Below, in pieces: positions 11,815 through 20,819 of a DNA stretch of 64,000 nt. The notes under the pieces were generated by a model. That model had not been told where the DNA came from, searched no databases, and was given only the letters and a program-made list of their open reading frames with translations. The position numbers and the translations under genes are program-made. The stretch comes from Molanna angustata (Eukaryota; Arthropoda; Insecta; Trichoptera; Molannidae): positions 6,252,536-6,316,535 of the forward strand of contig OY754987.1 in the NCBI GenBank assembly GCA_963576475.1. Direction: 5' to 3'. How positions within the stretch are numbered: the first letter of the stretch is position 1; every line of letters starts with the position of its first letter.

Positions 11815-13383
11815 AATTGAGATAGGTTGGTGCCAGAGTAGGTAGCATTCTGGGTTAGCAATTCAGTGGTCACGACATTGAATTCTGCCTCAACCTATAG
11901 GACAAGCATTTTTGCTTAGTTTGGTGAAAAGGACATATTCATTCTTGTTCATATATTTTTTAAAATTTTTTTATACTGCCGACCGCCGTGGCACAGTTGG
12001 TAAGCCGTTTGGCTTCTGTGCGGGTGTCCTGGGTTCGATCCCCAGCAGAGGAGAAATTCATTAAAATTTATTTCTAACGCAATTCTTGCTTCTCTCGGCT
12101 GGAAACACTGGTTAGTTGGAAGAAATTGCCATATGGTAATAAACTCGCCACTTGCGCAGGATGCAAGGAAGTGTTTATTACTATTACTGCGGAAAACTAT
12201 GGATGTTGACAAGAAGAGTACGGATAGTGATTTGAAATGCGATAGAACGAGATAGGTATACTTCAATTCTCTCCATATGATATATTAAAAGAGATACATT
12301 TGTTTAAATTTGTATAGCTTCTCGGGCAACTTATAGGTACTATGTCAAATATGAATTTAACACACGCCCAATAACAAGTTGATATTGTGATATTATTGTG
12401 ACTGAAAACACAATTACAAACTCTGTCTCCACCGGAAATTGAACCCGGGACCTTTGGCTGGGCAGTCAGATATCAAACCAACAGATACATGTAGGTCGAC
12501 CTTGATTACCATAACCTGACATAATTAATGTTTTAGGTTATCAAGGAAATAAAATTGCTGTCAACTGTTTTTATAGTTGCATATACGCAAACATTGGATT
12601 TTTTCCTTGTCCCAAGGCCAAGAACCAAACTTATATCCTGCAAGAACCAGCTAAGTAGGTTACAGAGACTTACATGTAAGGGAATTACAGGTGCAATAAG
12701 AACAACACCAACAGCTGCTTTAGAAGTCCTTCGTGGCCTTCCACCCCCTTCAAATAGTGATTTGAGGCAGAGGTGAGGATTGGACTATACAGATTAGTTT
12801 GTAATGGCCTTTGGAGCCACAAATATATAGGCTATGGCCTATATATTTATGGAAAATACAACAGGCAAAATAACATCTCACATGGTTCAGCAATGAGGTG
12901 GTGAACCTTTCTGAATATAGTACCATTTTAGGTGAGGCGAGTCTGGTGTGTGAGCATACAGCGTGTTTCGTGCTTTCGTTTTTAAGGCAACGCACACCTG
13001 TCGCTGGTTACCCCACATTGTGGGATATGCCGTGACGGTATGAAGGAAATGAAAAATGACATACCTAAGAATTTTCCAGTTACGTTAATGAACTTCTGCC
13101 AACTCCCTCCGTTCAGTTCGCTCTCATCTATTATAAACTTTTTGGTGCTGGTGTCGGCTATGTCGTCTCTGACGCTGTACAGCTGTATCTCGCTCCACCC
13201 GTGGCTGGGGTCCAGCCCCGTGATGGTCACGTTCACCATCTCCGTAGAGTCCATGTGGACGCTGAGCACCTCGGGGTCGAAGGAGGCCTGCAGCAGCTTG
13301 GGGGCCGCCTGACAGACAACCCATACCGGGACCAGAGTCAGCAGGTAGAAGATGACAATGTGCAAAGGCCAGAGAGGGCACAT
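5535..13383 (-). CDS. SLC10-type sodium/bile acid symporter-like protein (5' part, 4 exons)
   Basis: Exons 13383-13065, 11308-11178, 6542-6423 and 5709-5535 total 745 nt, about 248 residues. All junctions are GT/AG with matching phases (1, 0, 0, then phase 1 out). The N-terminus has a hydrophobic signal peptide (IVIFYLLTLVPVWVV), then an extracellular-type domain of about 100 residues with N-glycosylation motifs NVT. Membrane segments follow, carrying TASVATL-VSLIYINFGCALDW, RRPIGPLIGFVGQFLFMPL and GVSPGGGASNIWTYVLGGN. The last is the sodium-binding signature region of the bile acid:sodium symporter family. The substrate cannot be told from sequence. Remaining transmembrane exons are absent and probably lie beyond position 1. 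Introns are 1756, 4635 and 713 bp and full of repeats. Family assignment is strong; the exact paralogue is unknown. Confidence 0.85.
5846..6140. mobile_element. MITE with long imperfect inverted ends (ATACTAGA family)
   Basis: The left end (ATACTAGATGTCGTAG, then GAGTCAT and TTTGACGTTTTGGTT) is matched in inverse by the right end (AACCAAAACGTCAAA, then ATGACTCAG and ACTAGAT). Relatives occur at 24840-25075 and 63845-64000 in the opposite orientation. No coding capacity. Confidence 0.6.
6423..6542 (-). CDS. SLC10-like gene, exon 3
   Basis: Exactly 40 codons between a TTTTTGTAG acceptor and a CCACTG|GTTTGT donor. It reads VSLIYINFGCALDW, then RRPIGPLIGFVGQFLFMPL, covering two membrane segments of the symporter fold. 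The donor GTTTGT is weak but continues in phase into exon 4. Confidence 0.82.
6755..9936 (-). mobile_element. Complete pogo-like DNA transposon
   Basis: 3182 bp bounded by perfect 26-bp inverted repeats (6755-6780 and 9911-9936, starting GGGGAGAGCAGG) and flanked by TA target duplications (6753-6754, 9937-9938). TTCGTAC-type motifs recur near both ends: about 6938, 6970, 6990 and 7012 on the left, and about 9523, 9531, 9557 and 9893 on the right. They are probably transposase binding sites. It carries one open transposase gene. Perfect ends and an undamaged frame suggest recent insertion into the SLC10-like intron, in the same orientation as that gene. Confidence 0.93.
7316..9454 (-). CDS. 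Pogo-family DDD transposase
   Basis: 712 residues, uninterrupted. Residues about 18-58 form a psq-type helix-turn-helix (TLSIRKSAQKYGVKP). Residues about 80-150 resemble a CENP-B-type second DNA-binding domain. The DDE_1 catalytic core runs about 185-350. Candidate catalytic Asp residues are D192 (YNFDESG), D301 (LLLVDNHESH) and D337 (RLQPLDVGVFGPFK), the DDD triad of pogo/Tigger/jerky proteins. The C-terminal third is a charged coiled-coil (KKLKKQEQERKQRAKEMKRA) followed by a conserved tail (YYVGQVLKKYSPVEYHVSFL). It should bind the element's ends and cut and paste it at TA sites. The start is the first ATG after upstream stops. Domestication is possible in principle, but the perfect terminal repeats argue for a live element. 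Confidence 0.93.
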   Translation of the reverse strand: MPRIYVKKGTRTGEVDEDAMKSAMKEVLDKTLSIRKSAQKYGVKPTTLESRLTKFHKQAAVENIPVRVFSSKFTSNQVFTIEEETLLNKYITQCSKMHYGLTIVQVRKLAYEFAKANQLHYPSSWDHNNMAGKEWLDSYRRRNRNLSLRKPENTSAARSFAFNKTAVNDFYENLEKILIKYKFTADRIYNFDESGISTVLSTPMILAEKNQKQIGQLVSAERGELVTFGGIISAIGNTILPLFIFPRVHFKDHFMAGAPEGSLGVATKSGWINCGIFLEVLKHIQKKSSCSKNNPILLLVDNHESHVTLEAVDYARDNGIVYLSFPPHTTHRLQPLDVGVFGPFKAKLKIAFNDWHVNNPGKTLNIYNIPKLAKVAYFESFNGKNITSAFEKTGIWPFNKLAFNDDDFAPVSVYHSGSTSFPDIDMEQTEEITNSLSPQPLESMQESTSTAGQDANVSEILPAETEPIQQNLPRSLAPASSSPVGLITPEVIRPYPRVDKNVLKKSKKGKLPGKSRIYTDTPEKNRLEEIEKAKKLKKQEQERKQRAKEMKRALHLLSNTDITTKTKRQKKTIKTDSENETDYEDETIMSLRESSCSPIEETSEGSDTENETPVMSENFKEESFVLVKFEKKKTVLYYVGQVLKKYSPVEYHVSFLRRMPHTCKFVFPTIKDEGTVSLSDVVCILPPSKSAFTARTAHIFSFEKDLSIYNVG
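9939..11177. other. Intronic sequence without recognised gene
   Basis: T-rich low-complexity DNA from 9950 to about 10190 resembles a retroelement 3' tail. A GC-richer block at 10441-10615 stands out from the AT-rich surroundings but gives no open frame or known motif. The rest is plain AT-rich intron. Confidence 0.5.
11178..11308 (-). CDS. SLC10-like gene, exon 2
   Basis: 131 nt between a TTTTTATTCCAG acceptor and an ACTCTA|GTGAGT donor. It reads KTDIKFQVKSKTNGEEDTN and then RKERVIDTIFTASVATL. The first two bases complete the Gly codon begun in exon 1. It ends at the start of the first membrane helix. Confidence 0.82.
11427..11988. repeat. Direct tandem duplication of about 277 bp
   Basis: 11427-11703 is repeated at 11704-11988. 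Both copies start AGAAGTCACAGTGATG and end ACTGCCGACCGCC, and the main difference is the number of ATT triplets. The second copy leads into a SINE head, suggesting duplication of DNA flanking or belonging to an older SINE. Confidence 0.85.
11978..12185 (+). mobile_element. tRNA-derived SINE
   Basis: An A-box-like TGGCACAGTTGG (11989-12000) and B box GGTTCGATCCC (about 12032) have RNA polymerase III promoter spacing. They are followed by a non-tRNA body (AGCAGAGGAGAAATTCATT). A truncated relative lies at 27385-27540. The cloverleaf is not intact, so it is not a functional tRNA gene. Confidence 0.7.
12390..12510 (-). mobile_element. tRNA-derived SINE fragment
   Basis: On the minus strand a B box GGTTCAATTTCC (about 12434-12446) follows a degenerate tRNA-like head. 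It is only a head fragment of a different SINE family from the one at 11978. Confidence 0.5.
12600..13045 (+). mobile_element. R1/Jockey-like LINE fragment
   Basis: The plus strand reads LSRLQRLTCKGITGAIRTT, then PTAALEVLRGLPP, then after a shift EAEVRIGLYRLVCNGLW. This is the block after the reverse transcriptase of R1-clade LINEs. The downstream part (about 12830-13045) is also found alone at 56465-56645 and belongs to the same repeat. It is frameshifted and dead, in intron 1 of the SLC10-like gene. Confidence 0.7.
13065..13383 (-). CDS. SLC10-like gene, exon 1 (signal peptide and ectodomain)
   Basis: 319 nt from the ATG at 13383 to a TTAG|GTATGT donor. It encodes the signal peptide and an ectodomain with LDPSHGWSEIQLYSV and NVTGKFL. 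The GC content is clearly higher than in the flanks, as expected for a coding exon. Confidence 0.85.
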
Positions 13384-13524
13384 CTTTGATGGTGTGCTTT
13401 TTATAGTTTCACGTTAATCTGTAACAAATAACGAAAAAAATGTTATTGTTGCAAGTTATGTTGGGTACAAATTATTTTTGATTATCTGCTTAATAATAAT
13501 TATAATAAAATTCTTTAATTTTTT

Positions 13525-14131
13525 TTCTCTTCACTGTGGCGGACTTATACCAGTCAACCACGTTTAAGGAATTCTATAAGCACAACATATTAATATTAAA
13601 ACAAGTGGGTTGCAGATAACTAAAAAAAATAATTAAATAAATAAATTAATTAAATAAAATTTGTTAATTAATATAAGTAGGTAATTAATTTATTTAAATA
13701 ATTAATTCAAATAATTTAATTATTTAATTAATTTATTCAATTAATTAATTAAATAATTGAATTAAATTAATTAATTTAAATAAATTATTTAATTAATTTA
13801 ATTAAATTATTTAAATTATTTAATTTAATTAATCAATTTATTTAATTAATTAATTTAATTAATCAATTTATTTAATTTATTAATTTAATTAATTTATTTA
13901 CTTCATTAATCAATTAGTTTAATTAATTAATTTAATAAATCAATTAATTTAATTAATCAATTAATTTGATTAATTAATTAAATCAATTAATTTTATTTAA
14001 TTGATTAATTAATTTAATTATTTAATAATTATTGTTTCATTACTATGGCGGACTTCTACCAGTCAACCGCGTTTTATGAATTCTATAAGCACAACATATA
14101 ATTAATATTAAAACAAGTGGGTTGCGGATAA
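13525..14131. repeat. AT-only low-complexity block between two direct repeats
   Basis: About 95-bp direct repeats (13530-13620 and 14036-14131, both with GGCGGACTT and ACCAGTCAACC) bracket about 400 bp made almost only of AATT/TTAA words (13621-14030). The right repeat runs on into a dispersed repeat (14100-14300) also seen inverted at 21990-22200 and directly at 58155-58315. Confidence 0.8.
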
Positions 14132-14334
14132 CGCTATACTCCTCACTACCAAGTCACTCCATAAAGTATTCAAATTTTGTAAGGAAAATTTTTAGCATTT
14201 TCATGAAATGAGTTTGTTAAATTATTTTTGTTTTAAATATTTTATTATCAAAACTTGATAATTCTTCAATGCCATTTTATGAAAGTGATGTGCCTTTTTA
14301 GTAATTTTAGATTAAAAATATAAAATTTTATGTT

Positions 14335-14640
14335 TCCTGTGATAGCCAAGAGGTAATGTCGTCGCCTAATATGCGTGAGGTCGACGGTTCAAATCCGGGC
14401 TGGGCTCGCACCTCTGGATTTTGAAAAAATCTACATACGGATTTATATCACTAGCTATGTGTAGCCATGATCCAATTTGTCTGGTTTCCCTTTCTAAGGG
14501 TTACAAAGGTCAGATGGCAGTCGCTTCAATGTAATAACCAGACTCGCCAATTCCAGGATAATGGTCAAAGCGTACCCCGATAGAAACGGGACAAAAAGCG
14601 CTAAGGGGGGAAAGAAGAAAAGAATCAAAGCCAATTACAG
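14335..14640 (+). mobile_element. tRNA-derived SINE
   Basis: An A-box-like TGATAGCCAAGAGGTAAT and B box GGTTCAAATCC (about 14386) lead a body of about 230 bp ending near AAGCGCTAAGGGGGGAAAG. The family differs from the SINE at 11978. Confidence 0.6.
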
Positions 14641-15037
14641 AGATGTCTTAAATTATTTTAAAAATAATGATGAAAAATTAAATTTAGTACATAGATATTC
14701 AATATACTAATAAATTGTAATAATTGTGCCATTACGGTGATAGGTACTTAGTATGGTTAGGTTTTATTTGTCCTTTGGTCACTGTACTTTTAACGCATTG
14801 GTGGTCTATCTCCACGCCGGCGCAGGCGGCCACTTATGAAAACATTACAATGGTGAACAGATAACAGAGAGTAAAAATTTAATTAAAAAAATTTCAAAAA
14901 TTCTTTTGATTAAATTTTTTTCTCTATTAAAAAAATTGAGAAGTACTGATCAGATATACTTCAAAATCTAATGGGGTCTAAGCGTACTTTAGTCTATAAT
15001 CGATAAATTACATAGAATAAATACGCTCTCATTCAGA

Positions 15038-15946
15038 TATTTGGTTTTCTATACAACACATGTACCTAGGTATGTATGTATGTCAAGATAGGATAGTATG
15101 GAGGTCAGTCCTTTAATCCTACCCAGAATATGAAAACAGCATGATGGTATGTCGGTATGTGTGTATGTTTGGAGATTAGTATCAAACAAATAAGTCTTCT
15201 TAGATATTGTGTGTAGGCGACTGCCATACAAATTGTATGAAGCAATGTCGTCACTAAATTCAATTTTTAAAAAAATTGTTAAAAAAAAATTGAGATGTGC
15301 TAATACAATGTTAATATTTTTTATAGAAAATTAAATTATCTAGTTGGGGTGTTTCGGCTTTTTAGATATTTTTAAAAAAATTGGAAATATAGGCAGTTAA
15401 ACTCATAAATTTATCATAAAAAAATATTTTTCTTAATAAAAAATGTTTGAGAAACCCTGGAATTTAAAAAAAAAACTAATTTGAGATTTTGTATTTGTCT
15501 ATGTTTATACCAATTTTCAGCGTTCTAGCTTTTATGATTTCTGAGATATATGGAAAAATAAACCAAAATTTCAAAAGTTGATAACCCCTGACTGAAAGAA
15601 AAATTCACAATTCTGAGTATAAAAGTTTTGTAGGCCTATAACTGTTTATATATTCTGAAAATTTGAGATCTGTACATTGAGCGGATCAAAAGTTATAAGG
15701 GGGGGACAGACAGACACACACACAGACACACAGACACACACACACAAAACTCACATTAAATGTTCTACTCCGAATTCTGAGTAAATCCATGTATGGGAAC
15801 ATATATGCTGCGAGGCCTCTAGTTGGTGTTATTAGCATGCAAAAAGTCCACTATGCCATACAAAATGTTCCTTCATACACGCACCTTGGATTTAACTGCC
15901 TCTTCCTTCAATAGAATTTCATTCTCTTGAACGAATCGACAGTTGG
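15038..15946 (-). mobile_element. Nonautonomous Helitron copy, 3' truncated
   Basis: Inverted relative to the full copy at 59451-60523. It contains the internal landmarks (CTAGTTGGGGTGTTTCGGC, the CA-rich tract at about 15716, ACTCCGAATTCTGAGTAAAT) and the 5' end as AATCGACAGTTGGAA at 15930-15946. The terminal 110 bp with the CTAG end are missing. Confidence 0.8.
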
Positions 15947-15959
15947 AATATGTAAAAAA

Positions 15960-16465
15960 AATCATTCATACTTGAACGATAAAACTGGAAAGTTCAAAGA
16001 GGATCAAAAGATAAGAAAAAATACATCCATGGTTAAACGGCACGTAAAGATAATAAAATGGATAATTAAGATTTAATATATTTATTTATATATCTTATCT
16101 GTCAGCTGCTTACTTTTAACATGCATTTATATGTTTGATACATGCTACGTCACAAGTACATATGTATGTGCGACTACGTCATTCGATTATTAAGAATCGA
16201 GACAATAAAAGAAAAGGAAGAAGAGATTACATTATTCACACATTATCTCGCGGCACAGTTTATGTAACGAAGGGCGATTATCGATCACAATAATCCGTCA
16301 ATGCCGATTTTTTTTTTCAACATGGCAACTGAAAAAAATGCGATCTACATAGTGATAAAACCAAATAAAAAGACGTATTCTGATTTCCTGCTAAGAATGA
16401 CCAACTAAGAACCGTTTTAAGACCCCCTTTGCGCAGGTACCACCCACCGCAATGGTCTTGGTCTA
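15960..16465. other. No gene recognised
   Basis: AT-rich sequence without repeats I could match. A short frame starting at 16321 (MATEKNAIYIVIKPNKK) stops after 28 codons and is not supported as a gene. Confidence 0.4.
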
Positions 16466-16469
16466 GTCT

Positions 16470-16890
16470 AATGAAATATATACATACATACATACATACC
16501 ATCACGCCATATCCCTTACGGGGTAAGCAGAGAGAGCCGAGCGTCATACTCCTCTATTTTTGCATACATTACTAGCTTCCTTTACATCCATACATCGTCT
16601 CATACATGCTCGTCGATTATTCAAGCTTCTAATATTTCCTTCATTCAAAATATCATTCACATGGTCATGCCATCCCTTTCTGGGGCGGCCCCTACTATTC
16701 ACTCCATCTCTTATACCCATGTATATTTTTTTGGTCAGTCGTTCATCATTCATTCTTTCTATATGTCCAAACCACCTTAAAGCATTCACTTTCATTTTAC
16801 ATATAATATCCTTCTTAATCTTGCATTCTCTCCTTATGTCCTCATTTTTTATTCTATCATATATCGTTCTATTACATACTCTTCTTAGTA
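16470..16890 (-). mobile_element. 5'-truncated RTE-like LINE tail
   Basis: Encodes MKVNALRWFGHIERMNDER, RGRPRKGWHDHVNDIL and RRACMRRCMDV, matching the C-terminus of the intact LINE at 45352-48369. It ends in a (GTAT)n tail on the minus strand. A premature stop after CKNRGV removes the last residues. Confidence 0.85.
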
Positions 16891-16899
16891 TGAAATATA

Positions 16900-17660
16900 T
16901 ATATTTTTTAAAATGAATATGTCCTTGTTAAACAAGTACATCGAGGGAGATCGCGATCCACTTCCACGCCGGCGACGCTATAGAGCCCATTGGCCCTGTT
17001 CACCACCGGAAGCAGCCGCAACATCGGACAAACACAAAATATCCACCATCCATCGGGTTCAACCACTGCCCCCGAGAATCCAACCTCACACGTACACAAA
17101 TAAATAAATAAATAAATCGGCCGCTATGTACACTCCGTTTCAAGTCGGAGGGGCTTGTACCCCGACCCCTCGGTCCTCGTGCTGGCGTCCGAAGGTTCCG
17201 CGGGCTAACACCGGGGGCATCCGACGCAATCATCACCTGTCAGATTTGACGTCTAGTTGTCAACACAGGATGTCTGACCCGACGTCTGCGCCGGCGGTGT
17301 GCCCGAACCACACAACAACATTCGCCACAGTTTGACGAGTAACTGCCGAGCGAGACTGAAGGCGTTCGTCCTGCTCTTCTCTAAGTACAGAATTGACGAG
17401 GGCGCAACAGCGTCGGCCGCCCACCCCCGCCTTTACTGCCTAGGCCCTTAGAGCCTCAACCTAGGCCCAAATATATATGTACTTGTTTAACCTTTGGGCC
17501 TAGGTTAAACAAGTACATATACATCTTCCTACATTCCCTAAATAAAGCATAAATGCTTGTACTATAGGTGAACGAAATCCGGTCGCGGCAGGATTCAAAC
17601 TCGCGACCACTGGATTACTAGCCCAGCGCGCTATCTACATAGTTTTATTTATGATGTAAT
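16900..17660 (-). mobile_element. SINE interrupted by a GC-rich insertion
   Basis: The outer SINE (minus) has its tRNA-like head at 17571-17640 (B box GAGTTTGAATCC) and its tail split between 16905-16941 and 17504-17560. A 15-bp target duplication (16927-16941 and 17504-17518, GTTAAACAAGTACAT) flanks the insertion at 16942-17503. Tail copies recur at 21140-21187 and 58810-58925. Confidence 0.7.
16942..17503. mobile_element. GC-rich insertion with 15-bp target duplication
   Basis: This 562-bp segment is the most GC-rich stretch in the window. A (AAAT)n run at 17096-17116 divides it, suggesting the 3' end of a retroelement followed by a second piece. At its right end, 14-bp perfect inverted arms (17458-17471 and 17493-17506, AACCTAGGCCCAAA) enclose a 21-nt loop. 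No frame matches a family I recognise. Confidence 0.55.
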
Positions 17661-18439
17661 CGTAGTACCCGCACCCCTGTCGCTGTTTACCCCACACTGA
17701 GGTATATGCTGTGGTGGTATAAAATTTATGGTAATATAAAATTGCGGATGTGCATTGCCTTATGAAAGAAGAAAAAGAAAAAAAAAACAAAGCAGGTATA
17801 ATGCAGTTACATAAAAAAATGACTTTAATTATTTACATAAAAAAAATTACATAAAAAATGACTTTAAAATGAACGTGATGGTATGTATGTATGTATGTAT
17901 GTATGTATGTTGAAATATTATTTTTCATACAATTCACCTATACAATAATACGCAAATCCTTCGCAAATTGAAGGGTTCCATTATTTGATTTGGAAACCAT
18001 GTAATTCATATTAATTACAACATAGTTAACTAGTCTCTTTCTATGGCTCTGAAATAAAACATGTTGATATAAGTAGCACCTGAAATGATTAAGTTTGTAA
18101 AAATAGTAACACGTTTATGGAATAGCAAACTAGAAAAATTTCCTTATTACCCCAAAAAAAACATATTTACCCCATTTGGGGTAATTTACCCCGGTTCCCC
18201 GACCGCTGGTATATGCAATTAAAAAAATATTCGATTCAAATATTAAATTCTCTGAGGACAAAAGTTTTCATAATACACCATACACACAAAACTCACAGTA
18301 TGCACTCTCTACATGATACTTGTTGAGAAATTGATGTAAAAAATATGTTTTAAAATTGTGAAATAATTACTCTCCACTATTCCATAGTGGTGAAGAGCAA
18401 AATTCACATCGAATTGATAACCTCATCTGCCCCTCTAGA
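17660..18439. other. No gene; dispersed repeat fragments
   Basis: 17665-17740 is a copy of the ACCTGTCGCTGGTTACCCCA repeat also at 12990, 24380 and 56590. A (TATG)n run lies at 17880-17910. The remainder is AT-rich and unassigned. Confidence 0.4.
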
Positions 18440-18579
18440 CAGTGTCATTTAGCTCAAGAAAAGAAACAAGAAAAAATAACTCAATGTATGGAAGTGACAG
18501 TTGCCAGTCACGTGACAACTGTCACTTCCATACATTGAGTTATCTTTATTTGTTTCTTTTCTTGAGCTAAATGACACTG
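18440..18579. repeat. Long inverted repeat, 64-bp arms
   Basis: Arms 18440-18503 and 18516-18579 pair with about three mismatches around a 12-bp spacer. The outer ends read CAGTGTCATTTAGCTC. No coding content. Possibly a foldback/MITE remnant. Confidence 0.9.
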
Positions 18580-18719
18580 TGTCTTAGGGTGGCTGTTTTT
18601 GGAAGTCTGCTAAAAGACAATAAAAAAAATATACAAAAATATATTACATAATCTTTCAAAGTACTGGATATACGGCAACTTTATACAAGATCAATTTTAT
18701 ATTTATTTTTTAAAAACGA

Positions 18720-19270
18720 TTCAAATTTCACAAAGGTTAATGCAAGGGACACTAGGAGTAAAACTTCGGGTAGCTATCGAGTTCCGAAAATGAATACTAA
18801 ATTTGGACAAAGATTTTTTTATTATATTGCTCCACGTATATTTAACAAACTGCCATCGGCACTTAAAGTGTTAAAAACATTCAAAATGTCAGGAACAAAG
18901 TGGCTACTCGAAGTAGGTAGACTCCAAAACGAAAAGAATGTTTCAACAATAATAATTTGATTTCTTTCAGTTTCTCCCACTTAATATATTTTTTGGCTGT
19001 CATCTTTTTTTTGTGAACTTTTTACTGTGTAGGTTGATATGTAAATAATATTTTTTTATTGTTAAGGTTGATTTATGTGTATTTTTTATTGTTTATATTT
19101 TTTCTATACCTAATATGTATGTGTTATATTTTTTGCATTGTAAAATGTACAAAATTTACAAACTTAACTGATAATTGCTTCGGAACAGACTCTGTCTAGT
19201 GAAGCAGTTATCTTTAATATATTTTGTTTTTTTAATATTGTGCTACTAAATAAATAAAATAAATAAAAAA
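18720..19270 (+). mobile_element. LINE 3' end (CR1/Jockey-like)
   Basis: An open stretch reads RVPKMNTKFGQRFF, then IAPRIFNKLPSALKVLKTF, and stops at 18960. This is the C-terminus typical of non-LTR reverse transcriptases. A T-rich 3' UTR of about 290 bp ends in AAATAAATAAAATAAATAAA. Confidence 0.7.
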
Positions 19271-19532
19271 AAATAATGAAATTAATTAAAAATAAAATAT
19301 TAATAAAGCATATTATGTATCTATACGAATACATAAACTGTCAAAATTTACATAATATATTTTGAGGCAGTCAATGACACGTACAACTCTTAATCAAATG
19401 TTTTGACATTTTCATTTTTAATGATGGCATTTTTTTTATCACGCACTCCTGAAATTTATGACTGTAGATTATTTTCACTTAATTACGATACAAATTAACG
19501 CAGCCATTTTTTCCGGCAAATTTTTAACATCT

Positions 19533-19612
19533 CAATAGAGACGAAGTTGGAAAATCATAGGAGAACCGGGAAACCAAGGCACCTAAAGGGATTACGACTT
19601 GTCATCGGCTGT
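19533..19612 (-). mobile_element. Fragment of the TCTCAATAGA MITE family
   Basis: Carries TCTCAATAGAGACGAAG followed by AACCGGGAAACCAAGGCACC, the end of the elements at 36986-37262 and 53852-54149. The remainder is lost. Confidence 0.5.
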
Positions 19613-19644
19613 TTTTTTTTTCGTCAAAATGAACGAAAAGCGCC

Positions 19645-20490
19645 CTATATGTGAAATATGCGCAAATGGAAAGGAAACCATTGTAACAGATAGGTAAATA
19701 TGCACCAAGGAAAAAAAATGAAACGTGTGAAATATGTGTGAAATATGCGAAAACGGAAAGGAGCCCAATGCCATAAATATGTAAATATGCTTATACAGAA
19801 AAGAGCCCAATGTCATCAAAATGTAAATATGCGAATACACGGAAAGGAGCCCAATGTCATCAATAGGTAAATATACATATACACGGAAAGGAGCCAAATG
19901 TCATCAATATGTAAATATGCTTATACAGAAAAGAGCCCAATGTCATCAAAATATAAATATGCGAATACACGGAAAGGAGCCCAATGTCATCAATATGTAA
20001 ATATGCTTATACATAAAGGAGCCCAATGTCATCAAAATGTAAATATACATACACACGGAAAGGAGCCCAATGCCATCGATATGTAAATATATGCTAATAC
20101 AGAAAGAGCCCAATGTCATCAAAATGTAAATATGCATATACACGGAAAGGAGCCCAATGTCATCAATATGTAAATATGCGTATACACGGAAAGGAGCCCA
20201 ATGTCATCAATATGTAAATATGCGTATACACGGAAAGGAGCCCAATGTCATCAATATGTAAATATGCTTATACAGAAAGGAGCCCTATGTCATCGATATG
20301 AAAATATGCTTATACAGAAAGGAGCCCAATGTCATCAATATGTAAATATGCTTATACAGAAAGGAGCCCAATGTCATCAATATGTAAATATGCTTATACA
20401 GAAAGGAGCCCAATGTCATCAATATGTAAATATGCTTATACAGAAAGGAGCCCAATGTCACCGATAGGTAAATATGCGTATTCGGAAGAG
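19645..20490. repeat. 42-45 bp minisatellite, about 19 copies
   Basis: The repeating core is GGAGCCCAATGTCATCAATA followed by TGTAAATATGC and either TTATACAG or GTATACACG. Units of 42 bp preserve reading frame, so a repetitive peptide (HQYVNMLIQKGAQC) can be read, but it is almost certainly a by-product. Not CRISPR: there are no distinct repeats and spacers. Confidence 0.93.
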
Positions 20491-20574
20491 AATCATAAAT
20501 ATAAATAAATATAAAAAGTGGTCAAAGCCATAAAATAATAAATATACGCAAATAGAATAGTCTAATATCGTAAA

Positions 20575-20810
20575 TGTAGATCGCACGCGCCCGTCGCATA
20601 TCGGAAGGCTTCGGGTACGGCGGTCTGTGTTCGATTCCCGAAAGAGCCGAAATTTATTTAAACTCATTATCACGTGAAACCATAGATTTTTACTATATAT
20701 ATGAAAATATATGCGTAAAACTTGCTTCTATGGAATGGAAAAAAAACGTTAGTAGGAAGAAATTGAAATTTGGCAATGAACTCGCAACTTGATAGATTTT
20801 AAGGAAGTGC
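20575..20810 (+). mobile_element. tRNA-derived SINE
   Basis: The B box GTTCGATTCCCG (about 20631) follows GCATATCGGAAGGCTTCGGG. The body AGCCGAAATTTATTTAAACT resembles the SINE tail at 12050. Confidence 0.55.
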
Positions 20811-20819
20811 TATATAAAT

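Noticed and set aside
11978..12060. Functional tRNA gene
   Set aside because: A and B boxes are present but acceptor and anticodon stems do not form, and the sequence continues into a SINE body; the same holds at 14335, 17571 and 20575.
16321..16407. Short frame MATEKNAIYIVIKPNKK
   Set aside because: Stops after 28 codons, with no donor site or conserved neighbour to make it a first exon.
18440..18579. Hammerhead motif in the 64-bp foldback
   Set aside because: Neither CTGANGA nor GAAAC in ribozyme spacing is present.
19645..20490. Possible CRISPR array
   Set aside because: The whole 42-45 bp unit repeats with no unique spacers, and the DNA is eukaryotic.
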